From: an uncultured Paracoccaceae bacterium
GTDB lineage: Bacteria > Pseudomonadota > Alphaproteobacteria > Rhodobacterales > Rhodobacteraceae
NCBI GenBank assembly: GCA_947487205.1
Contig: CANKVU010000024.1
Coordinates: forward strand, 1 to 64,000
Direction: 5' to 3'
DNA length: 64,000 nt
Part shown: in pieces, positions 8,680 to 16,792 of the stretch
Numbering within the stretch: the stretch's first letter is position 1
Layout: every line of letters begins with the position of its first letter
Translations under genes and position numbers: made by a program
The notes under the pieces: model-generated
Databases searched by the model: none
What the model was told of the DNA's origin: nothing
Seen by the model: the letters and a program-made list of their open reading frames with translations, nothing else

Positions 8680-9181
8680 CCCGACCCTCGCGCCGCTCTC
8701 GTCAGGATGGGCCTGTCCGGCCGCCCGGCAGCGGGTGATGCCGATCCCTCCGGCGGTATGCGGTGGACGTGCCGCCACGCGCCCCCCTGGGCCGGGCCGC
8801 GGCCAGCGTCGCCTCGCCCTCCGCCCGGCGCCACCTGCGAGATGGACCACGTCATCGGCGCCCTGTCGGCCCGATCACCCGCGGCGATTTCGAGGCGGTG
8901 ACGCTCGGCTGATCGAGATCCGGCATCGCCGCCTGCATGTCTCCAATTCCGAGGCGCCGAGCGAGGTGGGGATGGCCGTCGTGCCCTGCCTCCGCCGCGC
9001 CCGGGACGCGCGCCGGATCGACAGGACCAAGCGCTGGGGCCCGGGACTCTCGCCGGGCACCGCCGGCCGCGCGCGGGCATGTGAATCTTCGGCCCCGGCG
9101 CCAGACAAGTTAACACAGGTTACGAAACGCTGTGACTTCGGATGCTAGGTAATCTCTGCCGAAGGTTGATCTGGACACGGG
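8680..9181. other. about 500 bases with no recognisable gene
   Basis: Open frames here on both strands are arginine/proline/alanine-rich without domain resemblance, the pattern of shadow frames in very GC-rich DNA. It holds the upstream region of the HWE kinase (minus) and of the receiver protein (plus). I see no convincing -35/-10 pair or repeat. Confidence 0.5.
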
Positions 9182-9640
9182 ATGACCATGCCGCACGAGC
9201 CTTCTTCGCACTTCCCCGCCCAGCACCGCACGAATGTCGCCGGCGCCCTCTCGGCGGCCCCTGCCTGGCGGGGGTTGCTGCCCGACCTCAAGGATCGCCG
9301 CATCCTCGTGGTGGAGGACGAATACATGCTGATGATGGACCTCGAAGAGGCCCTCCGCGCCGCCGGGGCCTCCGTCGCCGGTCCCGCCGCCTGCCTCTCG
9401 GATGCCTTCGACGTCGCGGGGCGGGGGCCGCTGGACGGCGCCATCCTGGACGTCCGGCTGGGCGAAGAGGACGTGTTTCCCCTCGCCGATCACCTGCGGG
9501 GCCGCGATGTCGCGTTCCTGCTCGTCACCGCCGTCGACCGGGGCGACCTGCCGCCGCGCTACGTCGACGCCCCGCGCTGCGCCAAGCCGGTCGACATGGA
9601 CACCGCCGTGGCCACCCTCGCCGCGCTGATCGCGACTTGA
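9182..9640 (+). CDS. stand-alone response regulator receiver protein
   Basis: This 152-residue protein is a single REC domain (about residues 38-150) with a 37-residue unstructured N-terminal extension. The acidic pair Glu45/Asp46 (VVEDEY), phosphoacceptor Asp90 (GAILDVRLG), Thr116 (LLVTA) and conserved Lys135 (CAKPVD) are present, so phosphorylation is expected. There is no output domain, so it probably acts as a phosphate relay or sink, or through protein binding. This is common for receivers paired with HWE/HisKA_2 kinases in alphaproteobacteria. It sits between two such kinase genes, 220 bases before the second. Confidence 0.85.
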   Translation: MTMPHEPSSHFPAQHRTNVAGALSAAPAWRGLLPDLKDRRILVVEDEYMLMMDLEEALRAAGASVAGPAACLSDAFDVAGRGPLDGAILDVRLGEEDVFPLADHLRGRDVAFLLVTAVDRGDLPPRYVDAPRCAKPVDMDTAVATLAALIAT

Positions 9641-9860
9641 GCCGCCGCCCCCGCCGCCAGCCCTTCGCCACCGCCGGCCCCGCGCAACGTCCGGGCGTCC
9701 GCACCGGGCAGCCCGCGGGGCGGCTTCGCCGCCCGGCCTCCTCCGCCGATTGATCGTCTGCGAGTTGCGAAAAATGTCGCGAGCCAGAACATAGGTTAAT
9801 GACGCCCCCCCGGATGGCCGCGACATTCGGTCTCAGTGTGGGTCAGGCGGTCGTGTCTTG

Positions 9861-10487
9861 ATGAGCGAGTTCGATGGTATTTCCCGGGAAGTCGCCGCGA
9901 TCCGGCATCGGGTGGCGGATTGCTTCCGGTCCCTGGCCGATCTGGCCCGCACATCGGCCGCCGACGGCGCCTGCGACCAGGCGCGATGGGCGCTCGACCG
10001 GGTCGACGAACAGGTCCGGTCCATTTCCCACGTGCAGGCCATGCTGGTCGGGGGCATGGCGCGGGGTCTGACCGACCATCTGCAATCGGTGGCGTCCCTC
10101 TGGTCCCGGATCGGGCGGGACCGGGGCGTCGAGGTGCTGGCTCAGATGGACCGCGTTCCGGCCAGCCCCGGCCACCTCGCCGCACCGTTCGCGATGATCG
10201 CGAACACCGCCCTGTCGAACTGCTTCGACCACGCCTTCCCCGAAGGGCGGACGGGGCTGGTGAAGATCGGCCTCGGCGGCACGGTCGCGGGCGGGCTCTG
10301 CCTCACCGTGATCGACGACGGCGTGGGCTGGGATCGGGACCCCGCCGCCGGGTCGGGCCGTGGATGCCGGCTGATCCGCGACCTCGCGGAGTCCATCGGC
10401 GGCCGCGCGGAATGGCGGCCCCACCCGCTGGGCGGCGGCATCGTGTCGGTCCTCGTGCTGCCGGTGCCGCAGACGCCACCGCCATAG
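9861..10487 (+). CDS. minimal HisKA_2-type histidine kinase
   Basis: This 208-residue cytoplasmic protein is only a kinase core. Its HisKA_2-like segment opens with REVAAIRHRVADC, His16 in the phosphoacceptor place, and the closing helix resembles the family (RVDEQVRSISHVQAML). The usual HRVKNN is changed to HRVADC. The ATPase part shows an N-box (TALSNCFDHAFPEG), where the usual Glu four residues before the Asn is Thr, then DDGVGW and a short GRGCRLIRDL. ATG 9861 is preferred over a TTG three bases upstream. The altered residues leave catalytic activity uncertain. It probably partners the receiver gene upstream. Confidence 0.72.
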   Translation: MSEFDGISREVAAIRHRVADCFRSLADLARTSAADGACDQARWALDRVDEQVRSISHVQAMLVGGMARGLTDHLQSVASLWSRIGRDRGVEVLAQMDRVPASPGHLAAPFAMIANTALSNCFDHAFPEGRTGLVKIGLGGTVAGGLCLTVIDDGVGWDRDPAAGSGRGCRLIRDLAESIGGRAEWRPHPLGGGIVSVLVLPVPQTPPP

Positions 10488-10538
10488 GGCGGCCATCCCC
10501 GACCCGGTGATTCATGCGCGAAGGAGGAAAGGTTGACG

Positions 10539-10778
10539 ATGCCGGTCTATTATTTCGACATCGAGGATGAACACGGCGCCTTCCAGCCCGACAGCGTCGG
10601 CCAGACCCTGGGCGACCGGAAGGCCGCGCGGCGCGAGGCGATCACCTCGCTCCTGCCGATGGCCGCGGACGCCCTGCCGAATGCCGAGGGCTACGCGATC
10701 AAGGTCACCGTGCGGGACGACAACCGGCGTGCGATCCTCTTCGCGACGCTCTGCCTCGACACCCGCTGGATCGCCTGA
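10539..10778 (+). CDS. DUF6894-like small protein
   Basis: This 79-residue protein has the layout of the DUF6894 family common in alphaproteobacteria. It opens MPVYYFDIEDEHGAFQPD, continues with an alanine/arginine-rich helix (LGDRKAARREAI), and ends with a beta-rich half (YAIKVTVRDDNRRAILFATL). No function is established for the family. A strong AAGGAGG lies at 10521-10527; it is well placed for ATG 10539 and close to a TTG at 10533. The family's usual MPxYYF start supports ATG 10539. It follows the HisKA_2 kinase by about 50 bases and may be co-transcribed. Confidence 0.7.
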   Translation: MPVYYFDIEDEHGAFQPDSVGQTLGDRKAARREAITSLLPMAADALPNAEGYAIKVTVRDDNRRAILFATLCLDTRWIA

Positions 10779-10862
10779 GCCGGCGCCGCCAGCGGGCGCA
10801 TGGCACCGGGCAGGCGCATGGTCTAGATCGGCGCGGAACGTGGGCCGCAGCGGATCAGGGCG

Positions 10863-12020
10863 ATGGACGACATGGGATTCCCCCGCCGCTTCCGGGGCGA
10901 CATACTGACGCCTTCGGCGCCGGGACTCGCCGCGCTGACGGCCGCCCTCCGGCAGGGCCGGCAGATCCGCACGCGGCAGGATCGCCAAATGCCGGTATCG
11001 GCGGGCGCCGGCCCCGCCCACCTTCTCGCCTGCGAAACGTCCGGCTCGACGGGGGCGCCCAAGACGATCCTGCGCCGGGCCGCGAGCTGGCGCTGCAGCT
11101 TCGCCGTCACGGCCCGCCATCACGCGATCGGACCCGGCGACCGCTACGCCGGGCTGGGCGCGCTCGGCCATTCGATCACGCTCTACGCGGCGCTCGAAGG
11201 TCTTTCGCTCGGGGCGGACCTCGCTTTGCTCGGCGGCCTGCCGGCCCGTCGCCAGGCGCGGGCGCTGCGCGATCTGGGGATCACCGTGCTCTATGCCACG
11301 CCCGCGCAATTGCGGCTCCTGTGCCTCGGCGCGCGGGCCGGGGGGGTCGCGGCCCTGCCCCGGCTGCGGCTGGTCCTCACGGGCGGCGGTCCCTGCCCGG
11401 CGCCGCTGCGGGCCGACCTCGCCCGGCTCTGCCCCGCCGCCGCGCTATGGCGCTTCTACGGCAGCGGCGAGACGAGCTTCGTGTCCTGGGCCGATCCCGA
11501 CGCGCCGCCGGACTCGGTCGGACGGCCCTATCCCGGGGTCGATCTGCGCCTTGATGCGCGCGGCGAGGTCCGGGTCCGCAGTCCCTATCTCTTCGAGGGG
11601 TACGAGGGCGCGCGGGCGCCGCGACCCCGCCTGCGCGACGGGTTCCTCGCCACCGGCGAGATCGGGGATCTCGACGCGGCCGGGTACCTGTTTCTCCGCG
11701 GGCGGGCCGACCGCATGGTCACCGTCGCGGATCGCAACGTCTTTCCCGAGCGGATCGAGGCCGTGATCGCGCGCGACCCGGCGGTCGCGCTCTGCGCGGT
11801 GATCGCACGGCCCGATGGGCGCCGGGGCCACAGGATCACCTGCGTCCTGCAGGGTCCCGAACGCGACGGGATCGTCGGCCGATTGCGCCGTCTGTGCCGC
11901 GCGGCGATCGGGCCCGAATCCGTGCCCCACGATTTCGTCTTCGTCGCGCGCCTGCCGCTCCTGCCGGCCGGCAAACCCGATCTCGCCGGGCTGGCGCGCC
12001 AGTTGGGCCCCGCCCGGTGA
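10863..12020 (+). CDS. short acyl-CoA synthetase-like (ANL superfamily) protein
   Basis: This 385-residue adenylate-forming enzyme probably activates a carboxylic acid to an acyl-CoA or acyl adenylate. Core motifs are TSGSTGAPK (residues 59-67), FYGSGETSFVSW (A5), FLATGEIGDLD (A7), GRADRMV (A8) and a C-terminal lysine in PAGKPDL (about Lys371). It is over 100 residues shorter than typical ligases because the region before the P-loop is reduced to 58 residues. Its stop overlaps the GTG of the thiolase-like gene, and both converge on bioMNY. The combination recalls Bacillus subtilis yhfT-yhfS beside the BioY-like yhfU, which belong to the biotin regulon. Substrate unknown. Confidence 0.8.
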   Translation: MDDMGFPRRFRGDILTPSAPGLAALTAALRQGRQIRTRQDRQMPVSAGAGPAHLLACETSGSTGAPKTILRRAASWRCSFAVTARHHAIGPGDRYAGLGALGHSITLYAALEGLSLGADLALLGGLPARRQARALRDLGITVLYATPAQLRLLCLGARAGGVAALPRLRLVLTGGGPCPAPLRADLARLCPAAALWRFYGSGETSFVSWADPDAPPDSVGRPYPGVDLRLDARGEVRVRSPYLFEGYEGARAPRPRLRDGFLATGEIGDLDAAGYLFLRGRADRMVTVADRNVFPERIEAVIARDPAVALCAVIARPDGRRGHRITCVLQGPERDGIVGRLRRLCRAAIGPESVPHDFVFVARLPLLPAGKPDLAGLARQLGPAR

Positions 12021-13102
12021 GCGTGATCCTCGCCGCCCGCCGCGCGCCGGTCGTGCCGATGAACGGCGCCCTGCGCGCGGTCCTGCCCCACGATCTGGTG
12101 GCGCCGGTCCTGCGCGCGGCGCTGGCCGATGCGGGTCTCGCGCCCGGCGACGTGGACGAGGTGATCCTGTCGAACGCGCTCGGGGCGGGCGGCAATCCGG
12201 CGCGCGTGGCGGCGCTCGCCGCGGGCCTTCCGGAGCGGGTCGCGGGCCTGACGATCGACCGGCAATGCGCGGGCGGGCTCGACGCCATCCTCCTGGCGGA
12301 TGCGCTGGTCAGCGCGGGCCGTCACGACGTGGTGGTGGCCGGCGGCGTCGAAAGCTATTCGCGGCGCCCCCTGCGCTACCACAGCCACGCCGACGGGCGC
12401 CCGCCCACCCGGTACGACCAGGCCCCCTTCACCCCGTGGCCCGACCGCGATCCCGACATGGCCGCCGCCGCGGACGGCCTGGCCGGGCAGCTGGGGATCG
12501 ACCGGGCCGCCCAGGACGCCTGGGCGATCCGCAGCCACCGGGACGCGCTGGCGGCCGGGCCGGACCCGCGGATCGTCGCGCTGGACGGCGTGACGGGCGA
12601 CCCCTTCACCCGGCGCCTGTCCCCGGCGCTGGCGGCGCGCGCGCCGGTGATCGCCGGCAGCGTGACGGCCGCGAACATGGCGGTCGCGGCGGACGGCGCC
12701 GCGATCGTGGTCGTGGTGTCGGACCGGATCGCGGGCCCGGGCGGGACGCGCATCGTCGCCGGGCGCACGCTCGGGGGCGATCCCGCGCGGCCGGGCCGGG
12801 CGCCGGTCCCGGCGATCCGGAACGTGCTGGACCGGGCGGGGATCGGGGCCGGGGACCTCACGGCCGCCGCGATCATGGAGGCCTTCGCCGTCCAGGCCAT
12901 CGCCTGCCAGAAGGGGGCCGGCCTGCCGCGCGGGATCGTCAATCCGCGGGGCGGCGCGCTGGCCCGCGGCCATCCGGTCGGCGCCTCGGGCGCGATCCTC
13001 GCCGTCGACCTGGTCGGCCTTCTGGACAGGCGGCCGGGGCCCGGGCTTGCCGCCATCGCCGGGGCGGGCGGCATCGGCACGGCATTGCTGCTCGAGCGCT
13101 GA
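12017..13102 (+). CDS. thiolase-like protein lacking the second catalytic Cys
   Basis: A 361-residue thiolase-fold protein. The nucleophilic cysteine is present (Cys84 in DRQCAGGLDA), as is the GHP histidine (His319 in ARGHPVGASGA). The usual NEAF is MEAF (287-290), and the C-terminal CxG motif reads IAGAGGIG with Ala in place of Cys. No cysteine occurs after residue 297. It therefore may not be a conventional acetyl-CoA acetyltransferase and might favour another Claisen or thioester step. GTG start at 12017 overlaps the ligase-like stop (GTGA), implying translational coupling. It is convergent with the biotin importer operon, like yhfS in the Bacillus biotin regulon. Confidence 0.8.
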   Translation: MSVILAARRAPVVPMNGALRAVLPHDLVAPVLRAALADAGLAPGDVDEVILSNALGAGGNPARVAALAAGLPERVAGLTIDRQCAGGLDAILLADALVSAGRHDVVVAGGVESYSRRPLRYHSHADGRPPTRYDQAPFTPWPDRDPDMAAAADGLAGQLGIDRAAQDAWAIRSHRDALAAGPDPRIVALDGVTGDPFTRRLSPALAARAPVIAGSVTAANMAVAADGAAIVVVVSDRIAGPGGTRIVAGRTLGGDPARPGRAPVPAIRNVLDRAGIGAGDLTAAAIMEAFAVQAIACQKGAGLPRGIVNPRGGALARGHPVGASGAILAVDLVGLLDRRPGPGLAAIAGAGGIGTALLLER

Positions 13103-13138
13103 GGCCCCGGCATCCCGTCGCCGGCCGGGCGGCGCGGG

Positions 13139-13158
13139 CCGGCGCCGAAGGGCGCCGG
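13139..13158. terminator. bidirectional terminator-like hairpin
   Basis: An 8-bp stem CCGGCGCC / GGCGCCGG with a GAAG loop, lying between the convergent thiolase-like gene and bioY. Its position between two converging transcription units supports a terminator role for both strands, though neither side has a long T-run. Confidence 0.55.
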
Positions 13159-13179
13159 TTCAGGACCGCCGCGACCGGG

Positions 13180-13731
13180 TCAGATATCGGCCCGGGACGG
13201 GACGCTCCCGGGTCGCGCGCGCGCGAGCGCGGCCGTGAGCATGCCCGCGATCGCCGCCTTCAGCAGATCGCCCGGAACGAAGGCCGCGGTCAAAAGCGCC
13301 GCCTCGGCCAGCGACCGGTCGAGCACCGCCGCCATCCCGACGATGCCGAATGCGTGGTCGACACCGATCCCCCCGACCGCGGCGGCGAAGCCCGCCACCA
13401 GCGCGAGGTTCGCGCCCCGCCAGCGCTCGACGATCCAGCCGGTGACGAAGGCCGCGACGGGGAAGCCCACCAGATAGCCCACCGTCGGCGAGACGAAGAC
13501 CCCGAGCCCGCCGCGCCCCCCGGCCAAGAGCGGCAATCCGAGCGCGACGAGGCCCACGAAGAGCAGCACCGCCAGCCCCCCGCGCCGCGCCCCGAGGACG
13601 GTTCCCGCCAGCATCACCCCCAGCGATTGCGCGGTGACGGGCACGCCGAAGGCCAGGGTGATCGGCGGGACCAGGCCCAGGGCCGCGATCAGGGCGGCAA
13701 AGAGCGCGATCATGGTGACGCTGCGTTCCAT
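13180..13731 (-). CDS. bioY: biotin transporter substrate-binding subunit BioY
   Basis: This 183-residue S-component of the biotin ECF importer has six membrane helices. BioY signatures are visible: PITLAFGVPVTAQSLGVMLAG near the N-terminus, GGLGVFVSPTVGYLVGFP in the middle, and FVPGDLLKAAIAG near the C-terminus. It is the third gene of bioM-bioN-bioY, with its ATG directly after the bioN stop. The full BioMNY complex gives high-affinity uptake. No biotin-synthesis gene is in the window, and I see no clear BioR-type site upstream of bioM. Confidence 0.92.
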   Translation of the reverse strand: MERSVTMIALFAALIAALGLVPPITLAFGVPVTAQSLGVMLAGTVLGARRGGLAVLLFVGLVALGLPLLAGGRGGLGVFVSPTVGYLVGFPVAAFVTGWIVERWRGANLALVAGFAAAVGGIGVDHAFGIVGMAAVLDRSLAEAALLTAAFVPGDLLKAAIAGMLTAALARARPGSVPSRADI

Positions 13732-14346
13732 TCAGGTTTCCTTCGTTGGCAGAAGTCCCCCCCGCGCCTTCAGGGCCTCCGACACCCGTTCGGCGTCGTC
13801 GAAGGCCAGGAGCGCGAAGGGCAGGATGATGCGCCACCCGGGCCGGCGGCGCGAGCGGGCCCGCCATGCCTGCCCCAGTTCCGCGCCCCGTTCCAGCAGG
13901 ACCGGCGTCATCCGGATCACGAGGGCGATCGCGATCTCCAGCGCCCGGGTCTGCAGGCCGATGCGGCGCAGCGGCCGGCAGAGCGTCGCGACCACGGCGA
14001 TCATGTCGCTCAGCCGCGTGGTCATGGTCACGAGGTTGGCCAGCGCCACGGCAGAGATCATCCGCAGCGCCACGCTCGCCCCCTCGGCGGGCCGCCCCTC
14101 GAGCGCCGCCCAGCCGATCACCACCAGCAGGAACGGCCAGAGCATCCGCAGGCGCCGCAGGCCGGCGGCCAGGAATACCCGTCCCGGCAGGGCATAGAGC
14201 GCCAGGACGAGGAGGGTGACCGCCGCCAGGATCGCCGGGCCGTCGACCAGGAACAGCGCCGGCGTGGCGAGGCAGAGGCCCGCGAGCTTCGCGCCGGCCG
14301 GCCAGCCATGCGCCCGTGTCTCAACCGGGGAGGTCAGCGAGATCAT
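13732..14346 (-). CDS. bioN: biotin ECF transporter transmembrane subunit BioN
   Basis: This 204-residue EcfT-type membrane subunit links BioY to the ATPase. It has about four or five hydrophobic segments and a cytoplasmic helix with the family's coupling region (MTTRLSDMIAVVATLCRPL), then a second Ala-Arg-Gly segment near the end (SEALKARGG). ATG 14346 (MISLTSP) is chosen over an upstream in-frame ATG at 14379 because the conserved part starts there; it overlaps the end of bioM by 26 bases. The stop is immediately followed by bioY. Confidence 0.88.
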   Translation of the reverse strand: MISLTSPVETRAHGWPAGAKLAGLCLATPALFLVDGPAILAAVTLLVLALYALPGRVFLAAGLRRLRMLWPFLLVVIGWAALEGRPAEGASVALRMISAVALANLVTMTTRLSDMIAVVATLCRPLRRIGLQTRALEIAIALVIRMTPVLLERGAELGQAWRARSRRRPGWRIILPFALLAFDDAERVSEALKARGGLLPTKET

Positions 14347-15109
14347 CGGTCTCTCCCAGCGCGCGCATCGCGGCGACATAGGCCGGCAGCACCTCGTCGG
14401 CCGGGCCCTCCGACCGGATGCGGCCCTCGTCCAGCCACAGGACCCGGTCGCACGCCTCCAGATCGGCGGGATCGTGGGAGACGTGGATCACGCTCCCCCC
14501 GAATTGCCGCAGATGCCGCGACAGCTGCATCCTCGTGGGGATGTCGAGCCCCGCGAACGGTTCGTCGAGGAGCAGCAGCGCGGGCGCCATCGCGGCGATC
14601 GAGATCAGGCACACCAGGTGTTTCTGCCCCTGCGACAGCGTCGCGACCGAGGTTTCGGCCCAGTGGGCGCGCCCGAACATTCCCAAGGCGCACCGCGCCT
14701 CCGCCTCCGCCGCCCCGCGCGGCCGCCCCTGCTGCGAGAGGCCGAAGGCGACCTCTTCGAGGACGGTGGGAAAGATCAGCTGATGGTCCGGGTTCTGGAA
14801 CAGGATGCCTACCGCCGCGAGGGCCGCGCGGCGGTCCCCGGCGGGGTCGATCCCGTCCAGGCGCACGCGGCCGGCGCTCGGGGCGGCCAACCCGGCCAGG
14901 ACCCGGGTGAGGGTGGACTTGCCCGACCCGTTGCGCCCCACCACGCCCAGCCGCCCGACGCGCAGGTCGAGGTCGAGCGGCCCGAGCACCCGGCGCCCCT
15001 CGCGGACCAGGGTCACGCCGGCGAGTTCGACGCGGCTGCGCCGGCCCGCGGGGCGCGCGGGCCGCCCGTCGGGCCGGCGCGGGTCCGGGGTCATCTTCGC
15101 AAGGGACAT
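14321..15109 (-). CDS. bioM: biotin ECF transporter ATPase BioM
   Basis: This 262-residue ABC ATPase of the ECF class has Walker A GRNGSGKST (about residues 58-66), a Q-loop (FQNPDHQL) with the ECF-type QNPDxQ motif, a signature LSQGQKH, Walker B LLLLDEPFAGLD and a switch His (HVSHDPADLE). The first ~25 residues are a basic, proline-rich extension of uncertain reality; an alternative ATG lies five codons in. It is the first gene of bioMNY. An amidohydrolase gene ends about 140 bases upstream on the same strand. Confidence 0.9.
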   Translation of the reverse strand: MSLAKMTPDPRRPDGRPARPAGRRSRVELAGVTLVREGRRVLGPLDLDLRVGRLGVVGRNGSGKSTLTRVLAGLAAPSAGRVRLDGIDPAGDRRAALAAVGILFQNPDHQLIFPTVLEEVAFGLSQQGRPRGAAEAEARCALGMFGRAHWAETSVATLSQGQKHLVCLISIAAMAPALLLLDEPFAGLDIPTRMQLSRHLRQFGGSVIHVSHDPADLEACDRVLWLDEGRIRSEGPADEVLPAYVAAMRALGETDDLADLPG

Positions 15110-15250
15110 CGCTCCGCCGTCGATGGATGCCGATCAGGCGCCGACCGATCGGCCGGCACTCCCCTGCCGGTACCGGGGCCGGCCCGGCCGTGCAAGGTCC
15201 CGCCGCCCCGCGCGGGGCCCCGGGCCCCGGCACCGCCCCTTCGGGGCGCC

Positions 15251-16792
15251 TCAGATCCGCGACGAGGGGGCGTAGAACGGGACCCGCGGCCCGGCCGCGT
15301 CGGCATACCCGTCGTAGAACGCCTCCACCTCGCCGAAGACGCGGCCGCGCAGGGATTGCCGCGCCCGTTCGGCCGCGCTGCGCGGGCGGCCGAGTTCATC
15401 GGCGATCCGGGCCAGCGCGTCCGAGCGGTCCACGTTGGTGAAGACCCCCTCGCGATAGACCACCTCGCCCTCGATCAGGACCGCGTGCACGTCGCGCGAC
15501 CGCGCGCGCTGGATCAGCACGTCGAGGAGCGGGATATCGGTGTCCTGATAGGGATAGGTCGCCGAGGCGTGGTCGATCAGCACCGCGTCCATGCGCCGTC
15601 CCACCTCCAGCCGCCCGATCTCGGCGCCGAACGCGGTGGTCATCGCGCCGTGCTCGCTGGCCATCCGCAGCACCTGCGCGGCGCGCGGCACGGCGTCGTG
15701 GTCCATCCCCGGAACCCGGTGGACCGTCAGCGCCATCCGCATCTCCTGGAGCATGTCGCGGTCCTCGTTGATCCCGGCCTCGTCGATGCCGAGGCCCACG
15801 CGCATGCCGCGCCGCACGAACTCCATCAGCGGCAGCACGCCCGACCGCAGGCGGAAGTTCGACGAGCAATTGTGGCACACGCAGGTCCCGGTATGGGCGG
15901 TGATCTCGATGTCCTCCTCGGTCATCCAGACGCCGTGGCCGAGCGTCATGCGCGGCCCCAGAAGACCCAGCTTCTCCAGGTGGCGGACGGCCGTCGTCCC
16001 GGTGCGGCGGCGCGCGTATTCCTTCTGGTACGGCGTCTCCAGAAGGTGCATGTGCATCGGCACCCCGGCCGCCTCGGCCTTCTCTCCGATCGCCAGCAGG
16101 CCGTCGTCGGTCATCCAGTGGAGGTTCGCCGGCGCCAGCTGGATACGGGCGCGAGGCGATTCGTCGGCGGCCCGCAGCGCGTCGAAGAGCGCCATGTAAT
16201 CCGCGAATTCGAGCGGCTGGGCGGCGAAATAGGCGCGCATGTCCTGCGCCAGGTCCGGCGCCAGGCGACGGCAGAACGCCTCGTCGTCCTCATAGACGAA
16301 CCGGTTCTGCTCCCGCACCGCATAGCAGTACGACACCCGCATCCCGATGTCGCGATAGGCCGCCAGCACCGACCGGGCCGAGGCATGGACCTGATCGTAA
16401 TTCCCCGTGGCCCAGCCCTGGATGTGCTGCACCGTCGTCACCCCGGAGGAGATCATCTCGAACGCCGAATAGAGCGTGTCGAGATAGGGATCGATGTCGC
16501 GCATCGACAGGCGCGCGGCGAACCACAATTCCAGCGCGTAATCCGGCGCCCCGTGCTGGAACGGCGTCACGCCCAGGTGATGGTGGCTGTTCACCAGCCC
16601 GGGGATCATCGCGTGATGGGGATGCCGGGCCTCGGGGGCGCCGGGATAGGCGCGCCTGAGATCCTCGGCCGGGCCCACCGCCACGATCCGCCCGTCCTCG
16701 TGCGCCACGCCGCCATCGGCGACGACATGCGGCTCGGACGCCGCGTCGACGCCGGTCACGACCCACGCGGCGGTCGTCAGGGATACGCTCAT
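15251..16792 (-). CDS. amidohydrolase (TRZ/ATZ/guanine deaminase-like)
   Basis: This 513-residue metal-dependent hydrolase of the amidohydrolase superfamily has the beta-barrel metal site HxH in VNSHHHLG. Further ligands are the histidines in MHMHLLE and GHGVWM and the aspartate in GLGIDEAGINED. The region CHNCSSNFRLRSGVLP matches chlorohydrolase/guanine-deaminase relatives, so deamination or dechlorination of an N-heterocycle is likely, but the substrate cannot be assigned. No signal peptide is seen, so it is cytoplasmic. The ATG overlaps the stop of the ABC ATPase gene, placing it last in an operon with a NitT/TauT-type importer that probably supplies its substrate. Confidence 0.85.
   Translation of the reverse strand: MSVSLTTAAWVVTGVDAASEPHVVADGGVAHEDGRIVAVGPAEDLRRAYPGAPEARHPHHAMIPGLVNSHHHLGVTPFQHGAPDYALELWFAARLSMRDIDPYLDTLYSAFEMISSGVTTVQHIQGWATGNYDQVHASARSVLAAYRDIGMRVSYCYAVREQNRFVYEDDEAFCRRLAPDLAQDMRAYFAAQPLEFADYMALFDALRAADESPRARIQLAPANLHWMTDDGLLAIGEKAEAAGVPMHMHLLETPYQKEYARRRTGTTAVRHLEKLGLLGPRMTLGHGVWMTEEDIEITAHTGTCVCHNCSSNFRLRSGVLPLMEFVRRGMRVGLGIDEAGINEDRDMLQEMRMALTVHRVPGMDHDAVPRAAQVLRMASEHGAMTTAFGAEIGRLEVGRRMDAVLIDHASATYPYQDTDIPLLDVLIQRARSRDVHAVLIEGEVVYREGVFTNVDRSDALARIADELGRPRSAAERARQSLRGRVFGEVEAFYDGYADAAGPRVPFYAPSSRI

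Noticed and set aside
8680-9181. Possible small genes on either strand
   Set aside because: Frames are short, arginine-rich, without ribosome sites or domain resemblance.
11815-14910. 1031-codon plus-strand frame crossing the thiolase-like gene and bioYNM
   Set aside because: Pro/Arg/Gly-rich throughout and incompatible with three recognisable genes on the minus strand and one on the plus strand.
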